Source of the DNA: Bacteroidota bacterium
Lineage (GTDB): Bacteria; Bacteroidota; Bacteroidia; AKYH767-A; OLB10
Assembly (NCBI GenBank): GCA_016714535.1
Contig: JADKDR010000002.1
Span: 558,001-622,000, forward strand
DNA: 64,000 nucleotides
Reading direction: 5' to 3'
Shown here piece by piece: positions 36,931 through 45,605 of the stretch. The translations under genes and the position numbers were made by a program. Every line of letters begins with the position of its first letter. The stretch's first letter is position 1. Under the pieces are notes generated by a model. The model was given only the letters and a program-made list of their open reading frames with translations, was not told the DNA's origin and searched no databases.

Positions 36931-36990
36931 GCCACAAAGGCACGAAGAAATACAATGCAATAAAACTTTGCGTCTTAGTGCCTTTGTGGC
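36931..36990. repeat. 60-base inverted repeat unit (GCCACAAAGGCAC type)
   Basis: GCCACAAAGGCAC (36931-36943) and GTGCCTTTGTGGC (36978-36990) are exact 13-base inverse complements. The centre holds GAAGAAATACAATG and AAACTTTGCG. Similar GTGCCTTTGTGGC-type palindromes are dispersed in many Bacteroidota genomes, so a mobile REP/MITE-like element is plausible. Confidence 0.85.
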
Positions 36991-37020
36991 TATTAATTTT
37001 TATCATTTCAAAACAATTTA

Positions 37021-37085
37021 GCCACCAAGACGCAAAGGCAATAAGAAATACAATCCATTAAAACTTTGTGCCTTAGTGCCTTAGA
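37021..37085. repeat. Second, diverged copy of the inverted repeat unit
   Basis: GCCACCAAGACGCAAAGGCA... followed by AGAAATACAATCCATTAAAA and CTTTGTGCCTTAGTGCCTTA, same orientation as the unit at 36931, with the right arm partly decayed. It lies 50 bases before the end of the SLOG/TIR-like gene. Confidence 0.78.
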
Positions 37086-37134
37086 GTGTATTATTATTTT
37101 TGCCTTGGGTAGAAGTTTCCTCCAACCATATTTT

Positions 37135-38117
37135 CTATTCGGTATATATACGCCCGTGCTTTTTTGCCAGCAAACTAATTTTGTCCCTTAACTTGTCTTT
37201 CAAATATTTTTGGCTGCCCCATTTTATAACTGGAAAGTCGGCTACATCAAAAGGTAATTCGGTGTCCTCCCATGCAGTTATAATAACATCTTTTTGTAAG
37301 CCTTGTGCATATCCCAATTCGTAAAAACATTTGGTTTTGGTTCACTTATATCTGCAATTACAAATGCCGAGCGACTCATTTGTTTGAAAATTTCGGGCAC
37401 TATACGTTCGGTTTGGTTGCCTTCGTTCACACGTAGGCATGTATATTTATTCTCGGTGCAAATTGTTTGAATGGAATCGTAAGCATCTTCGAGTTTTGCA
37501 TCGCCCGAATACGACATGATCACCAACACCTGATTCGAAAAAATAATTCGCGCTGCTAGTGCTAGCGCATCCTGTGCAATACGTGCAGAGTCTGTAGTAA
37601 TTTGGTTCAACATTTCAAAATCCGACTTATCTATGCGCATGCCATATTTCTTATCGAAATCATTAAGTTCAAGTGCGAAAATTTCGGCAGCAGCACCATC
37701 AAAATTACTTATAGGAAGAAGCGGCTTATTGCAAATTCCCGCCCAGTTAGCAGCACATTTTGTTCCGTCATTTCCTCCTACTACAAAAACCACATCAGCA
37801 TTTTGTACTGTTTCAGGTTTTGGAAGACCAAGAGAAGCTAAACTTCCCCAGCTTGTGCAACGCGATTTTAAAATAGTACCAAAATCGTGAACAGGCGTGT
37901 GACCCGGCTCTACATAACTGGTAATATACTCATGTGGATTGAGTCCTTTTTCGATTAGCAATTTATTCATATTCTCCGTTAATACCTTATCCATTTCGTT
38001 GCGGCAGCCATTCAAAAGTTTATGTCCGTTTTCAACTAATTCTGCGGCAAAAGATTGTAAAAATTCGGTACATTTTGCATTGGTAGTGTCGAGTGAACCC
38101 ATCACAAGAATATTCAT
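37135..38117 (-). pseudogene. SLOG plus TIR/deoxyribosyltransferase-like two-domain protein, frameshifted
   Basis: Merged length about 327 residues. Domain 1 (1-155) is Rossmann-like and fits the SLOG/LOG superfamily: MNILVMGSLDT, ADVVFVVGGNDGTKCAANWAG and KPLLPISNFDGAAAEIF. Domain 2 (about 195-310) fits the TIR-like/nucleoside-deoxyribosyltransferase-like fold: QVLVIMSYSGDAKLEDAYDSI, ICTENKYTCLRVNE, SAFVIADISEPKPNVF, then YELGYAQGLQKDVII and LPFDVADFPVIKW in the next frame. The break is one base too few in an A5 run at 37323-37327 (T5 on the coding strand), between Phe and the Tyr-Glu of the YELGYA motif that carries the presumed catalytic Glu. SLOG domains sense nucleotide signals and TIR-like domains cleave NAD or related bases, so an effector role in defence is plausible but unproven. 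Cytosolic, single gene. Confidence 0.75.
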
Positions 38118-38381
38118 AAATTTATTTTTTAAAGGTTAAATGATTATTAAGGGAACTGCAATATAGGAAGTATATCTGATTGAATGTAGTGTTCAATAAA
38201 GACAATAAAATTTTGCTTTGAAAAACTTTGGTTTTTGCCAATAGTTGAAGTTTTCTCCAATCGCAATCAATACAAATTAAAAATGCAACAAGCACCTAGT
38301 AGTTCAAAACTAGTGACTACTAGTAGCCAATAAGTTTCGGGTATCCAAATTTAGGTCAACCATATGGACAATAAATTGATT
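38118..38381. other. Intergenic region between uvrA and the SLOG/TIR-like gene
   Basis: About 265 bases upstream of the SLOG/TIR-like start and behind uvrA. An 8-bp dyad CTAGTAGT / ACTACTAG at 38296-38303 and 38316-38323, with ACTAGT in its centre, could be an operator or a weak uvrA terminator. Confidence 0.4.
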
Positions 38382-41249
38382 TTATAATCTAGACGTTAGC
38401 TTCTCTTTCAAATATTTTCCGGTATAACTTTTCTTCTCCTTTACCAGGTCTTCGGGAGTTCCGGCAAAAACAAGTTGCCCGCCTTCTTCACCACCTTCGG
38501 GGCCGAGGTCAATAATCCAGTCGGCACATTTAATTACTTCAGTGTTGTGTTCAATTATAAGGAGCGAGTTGCCTTGTCGTATCAGTGCATTAAAAGCCTC
38601 GAGTAATTTACGTATATCATGAAAGTGTAATCCTGTAGTAGGTTCATCAAAAATAAAAAGCGTATCGGTGGCACCGGTACCTTTCACCAGAAAGCTGGCA
38701 AGCTTTATACGTTGTGCTTCGCCACCACTCAATGAACTTGATGCCTGTCCTAATTTAATATAACCCAATCCAACATCCTTAAGCGGCTGAATTTTTTGCG
38801 CAATCTTTTTTTCGTAACCATTAAATTTGTCTAGCGTTTGGGTATAGGTAAAAAAATCAAGCGCTTCGTTTACCGTCATTTCAAGTATTTCATCTATACT
38901 GCGCTCACGGTACTTTACAGCCAGTACTTCATCCTTAAATCTTTTGCCATGACAAGCTTCGCACTTCAAGTGAATGTCTGCCATAAATTGCATCTCTATG
39001 GTTACCATGCCTTCGCCTTCGCAGGTTTCGCAACGACCGCCTTCTACATTAAAAGAAAAATGTGATGGCTTTAATTTTCGCATTTGCGACATAGGCAGGT
39101 CTGCATACAAAGCACGTATTTCATCATACGCTTTCATATAAGTAACGGGGTTGCTGCGCGATGATTTTCCTATCGGATTCTGATCAATCATTTCCACCCC
39201 TTTAATTTGCTGATAGGCACCATCCAGTTTATCAAAATTGCCTGTAGCTTCACTATATCCACCATGCATTTTCATAAGTGCCGGCACCACAATTTTTTTG
39301 ATGAGGGTAGTTTTACCCGAACCCGAAACTCCAGTAATTACCGTCATAACATTTAGAGGAAATTTGACACGCAAATTTTTCAGGTTGTTTTCTCGCGCGC
39401 CAATTATTTCAAATGACATATTCCATTTTCTTCTTTTTTCTGGTAACGGAATCTCGAGCCGGTTAGTAAGATATTGTGCTGTGAGGCTCTCTCGCTCATC
39501 TACCAGCTCATCAAAAGTACCTTGAAAAACAAGGTGCCCTCCATCGGTGCCTGCATACGGACCTATATCTATCAACTGATCGGAATTGCGCATAATTGCT
39601 TCATCGTGTTCTACAACTATAAGTGTATTGCCAAGTTTTTTTAACGATTGCAATACGCCTATCAATCGCTCGGTATCACGTGGATGTAATCCAATGCTTG
39701 GCTCATCCAAAATATACATACTTCCAACAAGGCTGCTGCCTAAAGAGGTTGCCAAATTTATTCGTTGCGACTCGCCACCGCTTAAGGTATTGCTCAATCG
39801 GTTAAGTGTAAGGTAGCCCAATCCAACATCACTAAGGTATTGTAATCGGTTGGTAATTTCTACTAGAATTCGTTTTCCAACTTCAGCATCGTGTTTACTG
39901 AGTTTTAAAGATTTAAAAAAAACGAGACTTTTATCTACAGGCATCAATACAAGTTCGCTTATACTCGTGTCTTTTATTTTTACATAGTTGGCATCGGCAC
40001 GCAAACGTGTGCCTTCACACTCGGGACAAAGCGTTTTGCCTCGATATCGTGCCAGCATTACACGGTATTGAATTTTATAAATTTGTTTTTCGAGTTCGGC
40101 AAAAAAAGTATCTAACCCATGAAAGTACTTATTACCTTTCCACAACACCTGGTATTGAGCTTTGGTAAGATCATAAATAGGTTTATGTATAGGGAAATCA
40201 AATTTGTAAGAGCTCTTTATGAGAAGATCTTTCCATGCAGACATTTTTTCTCCATTCCAGCAAACTATGCCTCCTTCATACACCGAAAGCGATTTATCAG
40301 GTATTACCAAATCGGGGTCGATGCCAATGATGTTTCCAAATCCTTCGCACCGCTTGCAGGCACCATATGGATTGTTGAATGCAAATAAATTGGTATTAGG
40401 AATTTCGAACGTCATTCCATCACGTTCAAACCGATTATTAAATTCTTTGAAGTCTTGGAGCAACCCATCCTGCAAGTTAGCAACTATGCAGCTTCCATGA
40501 CCTTCGTAAAAAGTAGTGTTGGCTGAGTCACTTATACGTGCTGCCATTTCTTCACTTTCTTTATCTACTACAATACGGTCGGCAAGGATATAAAAATCTG
40601 GTCCGGTTTTTTTCTTTGGAGTGCGCGCTTTGGATGGTGCACGTGTTGCCACGTCTTCTATTTTAGCAATTTCTCCTTCCAGTACAATTCGTGTAAACCC
40701 CTTTTGCAGCAATAGTCTGAGCATGGTGGGTAATTCTTGCTTGGCACTTAGTGTAATGGGTGCAAGCAATAATACAACCGTTTCATTTTTGAGGGTGGCT
40801 ATGTAATTAATTACATCTTCCAAATCATCTTTTTTTACCAATTCATTACTTATAGGCGAATATGTTTTTCCGATACGCGCATACAATAATTTGAGATAGT
40901 CATAAATTTCGGTACTGGTGCCTACGGTACTTCGGGGGTTGCGCGTGTTTACTTTTTGCTCTATGGCAATGGCAGGGGCAATGCCCTTAATGTACTCTAC
41001 TTCGGGTTTATCCATCTTGCCCATAAATTGCCTTGCATACGATGATAAACTCTCAACATACCTGCGTTGCCCTTCGGCATATAGCGTATCAAATGCCAGC
41101 GAACTCTTGCCACTCCCCGATACTCCTGTTATTACCACCAACTTGTTACGAGGTATAGCCACATCTATATGCTTCAGGTTGTTTACAGCTGCACCCTTTA
41201 TGATTATAAAGTGTTTAGGGTCGAGATCTTCTACTTTTTGCTTAAGCAC
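38382..41249 (-). CDS. uvrA: UvrABC excision nuclease subunit A
   Basis: UvrA, the damage-sensing ATPase dimer of nucleotide excision repair. Two ABC modules: Walker A GVSGSGKSS (N-terminal) and GVSGSGKTT (C-terminal), each with an LSGGE signature (NTLSGGESQRINLA and SSLSGGEAQRIKLA). Zinc-binding cysteines are intact: CKRCEGFG with CPECEGTRL, and CETCEGEG with CEACHGKRF. The frame is open to a TTG at 41348, but a GTG at 41249 gives MLKQKVEDLDPKHFIIIKGA and 955 residues, and a TACATTTG promoter-like box lies just upstream on the minus strand, so I prefer it. Divergent from glmS. Confidence 0.95.
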   Translation of the reverse strand: MLKQKVEDLDPKHFIIIKGAAVNNLKHIDVAIPRNKLVVITGVSGSGKSSLAFDTLYAEGQRRYVESLSSYARQFMGKMDKPEVEYIKGIAPAIAIEQKVNTRNPRSTVGTSTEIYDYLKLLYARIGKTYSPISNELVKKDDLEDVINYIATLKNETVVLLLAPITLSAKQELPTMLRLLLQKGFTRIVLEGEIAKIEDVATRAPSKARTPKKKTGPDFYILADRIVVDKESEEMAARISDSANTTFYEGHGSCIVANLQDGLLQDFKEFNNRFERDGMTFEIPNTNLFAFNNPYGACKRCEGFGNIIGIDPDLVIPDKSLSVYEGGIVCWNGEKMSAWKDLLIKSSYKFDFPIHKPIYDLTKAQYQVLWKGNKYFHGLDTFFAELEKQIYKIQYRVMLARYRGKTLCPECEGTRLRADANYVKIKDTSISELVLMPVDKSLVFFKSLKLSKHDAEVGKRILVEITNRLQYLSDVGLGYLTLNRLSNTLSGGESQRINLATSLGSSLVGSMYILDEPSIGLHPRDTERLIGVLQSLKKLGNTLIVVEHDEAIMRNSDQLIDIGPYAGTDGGHLVFQGTFDELVDERESLTAQYLTNRLEIPLPEKRRKWNMSFEIIGARENNLKNLRVKFPLNVMTVITGVSGSGKTTLIKKIVVPALMKMHGGYSEATGNFDKLDGAYQQIKGVEMIDQNPIGKSSRSNPVTYMKAYDEIRALYADLPMSQMRKLKPSHFSFNVEGGRCETCEGEGMVTIEMQFMADIHLKCEACHGKRFKDEVLAVKYRERSIDEILEMTVNEALDFFTYTQTLDKFNGYEKKIAQKIQPLKDVGLGYIKLGQASSSLSGGEAQRIKLASFLVKGTGATDTLFIFDEPTTGLHFHDIRKLLEAFNALIRQGNSLLIIEHNTEVIKCADWIIDLGPEGGEEGGQLVFAGTPEDLVKEKKSYTGKYLKEKLTSRL

Positions 41250-41463
41250 GGTGGATTTTTTTTTTGCGGATGCAAATGTACATTTAGTTCGCACCCTGTG
41301 GTAGTTATGAAAATACAAACTGTATTTTTTATTGAAAAAAATGCACAATCAAGGATCAATGTGTTAAATCATCATTAAGATGAATCAATATAAATCACCG
41401 CCTATATCAAAACTTTAGTACTTTCGCATTTCGTTATATTTTTTTAAAAAAACATAGTTCAAC

Positions 41464-43298
41464 ATGTGCGGAATAGTAGCATACATAGGAGATAAACAGG
41501 CTTATCCCATCGTAATAAAAGGTTTGCAAAGACTTGAATACCGAGGTTATGACAGTGCAGGTGTAGCCTTGCTAAATGGCAAGCTCACTGTTTACAAAAA
41601 AGCAGGCAAAGTAAGTGACCTTGTAAAATATCTGGAAGGTAAAGATGTGCAAGGCACAGTTGGTATGGGCCATACACGTTGGGCTACCCACGGAGAGCCT
41701 AACGACCGCAACGCTCATCCTCATTTTTCCGAATCTGAAAACTTTGCAATTATTCACAACGGGATTATCGAAAACTATGAGACCATCAAAAAAGCATTGA
41801 TATCAAAAGGGCACACCTTTAAGAGTGATACCGATACCGAAGTGCTTATACATCTTATTGAAGAAATATACCTGAACGAAAAAGTAACCCTTGAGCATGC
41901 AGTAAGGTCAGCCCTTACCGAAGTGGTAGGAGCGTATGCTATTGTAATTATATCGAAGCAACACACAGATTTGCTTATTGCCGCGCGCAGAGGCAGCCCT
42001 ATTGTAATTGGTATTGGCGATAACGAGTTTTATGTAGCCTCAGATGCTACGCCCATTGTAGAGTATACAAAGAATGTAGTATATCTTGATGACAACGAGG
42101 TAGCCATTGTAGAAAACAGAAAACTAACTGTAAAGACCATACAAAACCAAACCAAAACTCCTTTTATACAAGAGCTCGAATTAAAATTGGAGGCAATAGA
42201 AAAAGGTGGGTACGACCATTTCATGTTGAAAGAAATTTTTGAGCAACCCAATTCAATATGGGATAGTATGCGTGGTCGCTTTGATGCCAAAACGGGTCGC
42301 TTACGATTGGGAGGTGTGTCGCAATTCGAAACAAAGTTTTTAAACGCCAAGCGAATCATCTTTGCCGCCTGCGGAACTTCATGGCATGCAGCATTGGTTG
42401 CCGAATATTTAATTGAAGACCTCGCACGCATTCCGGTCGAAGTAGAATATGCTTCGGAGTTCCGTTATCGTAATCCAATTATTTCGGAAGAAGATGTGGT
42501 GATTGCCATTTCGCAATCGGGCGAAACGGCTGATACCCTTGCTGCCATAGAACTTGCCAAGCAAAAAGGCGCAACCATATTTGGTGTTTGCAATGTGGTG
42601 GGTGCTTCTATACCTCGTGCTACACATGCCGGTGCATATACCCATGCAGGCCCCGAAATTGGTGTTGCCAGCACCAAGGCTTTCACTGCACAGGTAACAG
42701 TGCTAACGCTAATTGCTTTGCAATTAGCTACAAAAAAAGGTACGATAAGCGAATCTAAACTACGCGAATATTTATATGAGCTGGAAAGTATTCTAAAAAA
42801 ATAGAAAAAGTGTTGGCGCAAAACGATGTTATCAAAGAGTTAGCGGTTAAGTTTAAGGATGCACGTAATTTTCTATACCTCGGCCGTGGTTATGGTTTCC
42901 CGGTTGCATTAGAAGGCGCATTAAAACTAAAAGAAATATCTTACATACATGCCGAAGGCTATCCGGCAGCCGAAATGAAACATGGCCCCATTGCCTTAAT
43001 TGACGAGGAAATGCCGGTGGTAGTTATTGCAACAAAAAATGCCTCTTACGAGAAAGTAGTGAGCAACATACAAGAAGTAAAGGCACGCAAGGGAACTATC
43101 ATTGCCATCGTTACCGAAGGTGACGATGTTGTTCGCAGGATGAGCGATTATATAATTGAAATTCCCGAAACAGATGATATACTGGTACCGTTAGTTGCCG
43201 TTGTGCCTTTGCAACTTTTAAGTTATCATATTGCTGTATTGCGAGGTTGCAATGTCGATCAGCCACGCAATTTGGCAAAGAGTGTGACAGTGGAGTAA
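41464..43298 (+). pseudogene. glmS: Glucosamine-6-phosphate synthase, frameshifted
   Basis: GlmS makes glucosamine-6-phosphate from fructose-6-phosphate and glutamine, the first step to peptidoglycan and lipid A. Nucleophile Cys2 (MCGIVAYIGD), then HTRWATHGEPN, DTEVLIHL and, in the SIS domains, CGTSWHAALVAEYL, SQSGETADTLAA and EIGVASTKAFTAQV. Frame 1 stops at 42802-42804 after ESILKK. The protein continues in the -1 frame: IEKVLAQNDVIKELAVKF, then LGRGYGFPVALEGALKLKE and the usual ending QPRNLAKSVTVE. Total about 612 residues. The switch lies in an A7 run (42795-42801), also a textbook A-AAA-AAA slippery heptamer. Since glmS is normally essential, an undercalled homopolymer is most likely. 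A weak TACTTTCG -7 box lies at 41419-41426. Confidence 0.93.
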
Positions 43299-43470
43299 GC
43301 ATAGGTTATTCTGCCTTTCCTGCGCGCTACATGTAGCTGATTAAGTTATACACCACGATTAAAATTTGGTGGAGAACAGTTGGAAGATTTCAAGAAGAAG
43401 CATTCCCGAGTTTTGTAACCAAGATGATGTAAGTAGCTATTAACGATTTAAATTACAAAATCTGTTTTTT

Positions 43471-44814
43471 TCAATCAATCGTATTTTTACTCAAATCTAT
43501 TTTTTCATCGCCTTTTTGATAAGGCAGGTAGGTAATTATTAATTGAAACATTTCGTCCGTTGTGCGCATGTTACCACCTACAGGTTCGCGTATTATTATG
43601 GGCGGGTTATTGGGATTATTTGGGTTTTTGTCTGTATTATCAAAACTGCCTTCTACATAAATGGTGCTACCTGCCGGAATTATTATTGGTTTTGGATATG
43701 TATAAAAATATTGCCAACGGAAATCCCATTTATTTATTCGCACAATTCGAATGGTGTCTTGTTGCGGTGTTAATGCATAAGCCCAAAAGCTTTTTCCAAT
43801 AAGATGCATGTGAGGGTTAATAGTCAGGATAGAAATAGCAACCGGTACGGTTGCCTGAGTGCGGTAAGTAGTAATCTTATCTGGAGGAATAATTAAAGGA
43901 GGTTCAATTTTCGAAATGCCTAAGGTGCCCAATTGAATTTCGAGTGTGGGCCGCACCGGTTTTTCTTTTGCAAAAAACAGGTTGAAGTAAGAGCTGTCCC
44001 ATTGATCGATGGTAGTAGCACCATAGTGAATGTCTCTTAATAATAGCGCTGAGTTTTTGTGTATACGCCAACCCCCAATACCATTGGGATATATCATAGT
44101 GCCCGTGCCGGGCAGGTAGTTACTTACACTTCCATACATGGTAGGGTAACTGCCATCATCAGCTAGCAAATGAAGGTTGTGTGCCGACTCCGAAATTTCG
44201 TAAGCCGTATCGCGGTCAACTATAAAGGGTGGAGCATAAAGTAAAGCAGGCTCCCTTTTATCAAAGGTAATCATATGCCCGTTCATATGATGTATAAGTT
44301 TTTTATTGCCGGCTACAAATTCTATGCAACGTATATTGGTATCGTTTTCAAGCGTAAACGGAACTTTCATCATGATAAACTTTTCGCGCTTATCTCCCTT
44401 GATCAGGAAGGGCTCGCATGGAATGCGCAAATCGGGAATGCCAATTTCGCTACTATCCGGAAACGAAGGTGCTTTTGGTGTTTTTTCTTTGTCGCCTTCG
44501 AGGGCACCATTCTCTGCCCAATCGCTTATTAGTTTTATTTCTGCATCGGTAAGGAATTTTTCATCCAAAAATTGAACATAGTTTACATCGGCAGGCCATG
44601 GCGGCATCTGTCGCGATTCCGTAGTATACTTTATCGTATGTGCTACTTTCTTGCAATCGGTATAGGACAGTAAACTCATGGGTCCTGATTGTCCCGGTCG
44701 ATGGCAGCCACTACAATTTTTATAAATGATAGGAGCTATATCAACAAAGGTGGGCTTGGGCTTACAACTTTGAAGCAGTATAATAGAAATAGAAAATATC
44801 AGAAGCAGACGCAT
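43471..44814 (-). CDS. Lipoprotein with cytochrome c and copper monooxygenase-like domains
   Basis: 447 residues from ATG 44814 (a TTG at 44829 is less likely). Lipoprotein signal LLLIFSISIILLQSCKPK with Cys near residue 17. Residues 30-110 are a single-haem cytochrome c domain with IIYKNCSGCHRPGQSG (CxxCH) and a distal Met in SRQMPPWPAD. The rest resembles the PHM/copper type II ascorbate-dependent monooxygenase C-terminal fold: LIHHMNGHMITF, LLLRDIHYGATT and INPHMHLIGKSFW provide the His/Met copper ligands. A covalent electron path from haem to copper is implied. Exported and outer-membrane-facing or periplasmic. Substrate unknown. Starts 18 bases after the redoxin gene with which it forms an operon. 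Confidence 0.85.
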   Translation of the reverse strand: MRLLLIFSISIILLQSCKPKPTFVDIAPIIYKNCSGCHRPGQSGPMSLLSYTDCKKVAHTIKYTTESRQMPPWPADVNYVQFLDEKFLTDAEIKLISDWAENGALEGDKEKTPKAPSFPDSSEIGIPDLRIPCEPFLIKGDKREKFIMMKVPFTLENDTNIRCIEFVAGNKKLIHHMNGHMITFDKREPALLYAPPFIVDRDTAYEISESAHNLHLLADDGSYPTMYGSVSNYLPGTGTMIYPNGIGGWRIHKNSALLLRDIHYGATTIDQWDSSYFNLFFAKEKPVRPTLEIQLGTLGISKIEPPLIIPPDKITTYRTQATVPVAISILTINPHMHLIGKSFWAYALTPQQDTIRIVRINKWDFRWQYFYTYPKPIIIPAGSTIYVEGSFDNTDKNPNNPNNPPIIIREPVGGNMRTTDEMFQLIITYLPYQKGDEKIDLSKNTID

Positions 44815-44832
44815 GCTGCAAAAATGCAAAGA

Positions 44833-45432
44833 TTATTCAAATTCGATATAACATCCTTGAGGTGTTGTTTGTGAAATCGCAGGTGCTTGCCCAGCAAGCA
44901 ACTGACTTAACACATTGGTTAGGTAATGTTTAGTTACTTGTTGCCGTGTTACTCCGGGCGCTAGGGCATAGTCATCTATTAATCCGGTATACAAAATTTC
45001 TCCTCGGTCAGAAGCTACCATTACCTGCGGGGTAACCCGGGCATCCATCTTTTTTATAAATGCATGAGCTTGATCTGCATAAACCTTGCAGGGTATATGG
45101 TAATCGTAAACAAACTTTTTTATAATAGCTAAGTTAACATGCGCTGCAGGTATAATCATGTTGAAATTAATTTCCTTGTTTTTAAACGTGCTATCAATAG
45201 TTTGTAAGGTAAGTGTGTAGCCAAGACAAATAGGACACTCGGGCGAAAAAAAATAAAACACATTAACCGACTTTGAAAAAAGTAGTTTTGAATTTACCTC
45301 TGTGCTGTCAAGGTCATAAAGTAGTGTCTCTGGCAGCGATGCGTTGGTACATCTCAAGTTAACGGTGCATATTATTAAAAGTAAAATAACCACCGTAAAT
45401 CCTGTAATGTTTAATTTAGTTCTGTTTTTCAA
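44833..45432 (-). CDS. Thioredoxin-like redoxin, membrane-anchored or lipoprotein
   Basis: 199 residues. N-terminal hydrophobic segment (about 10-28) ending LRCTN, which could be a lipobox. The thioredoxin fold starts at VNVFYFFSPECPICLGYTLTL with an active CxxC (CPIC); a cis-Pro is visible in DARVTPQVMVASDRGEIL. Similar redoxins sit beside cytochrome c/PHM-like genes in Bacteroidota, possibly maturing the haem or copper site. First gene of the two-gene unit. Confidence 0.82.
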   Translation of the reverse strand: MKNRTKLNITGFTVVILLLIICTVNLRCTNASLPETLLYDLDSTEVNSKLLFSKSVNVFYFFSPECPICLGYTLTLQTIDSTFKNKEINFNMIIPAAHVNLAIIKKFVYDYHIPCKVYADQAHAFIKKMDARVTPQVMVASDRGEILYTGLIDDYALAPGVTRQQVTKHYLTNVLSQLLAGQAPAISQTTPQGCYIEFE

Positions 45433-45605
45433 GTTAATTTTATAACAGACTTATTTGCAAATAGTCTTCTGTTTTTGGCGAAGGTATAGGTCTTTTTTGT
45501 ATTAACTGTGTTCAGGATGTATTTTCGCAAGCAAATATTGTCCACTTTGTGTCGGACATTTTTTTTCAGCTATTGACACTTTTTTTAACAGATCAATTTT
45601 TTCTA

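Larger units (their letters stand above)
36748..37134. other. Intergenic region filled with inverted repeats
   Basis: About 390 bases between metK and the SLOG/TIR-like gene, carrying the two repeat units annotated separately. A 64-codon ORF over the repeats is an artefact of them. Confidence 0.6.

Noticed and set aside
36867..37061. 64-codon ORF between metK and the SLOG/TIR-like gene
   Set aside because: It lies over the inverted repeats; the translation reflects the repeat and not a protein family.
42795..42804. Programmed frameshift in glmS taken as fact
   Set aside because: The heptamer fits, but several other genes have homopolymer shifts with no such motif, so error is the better default.
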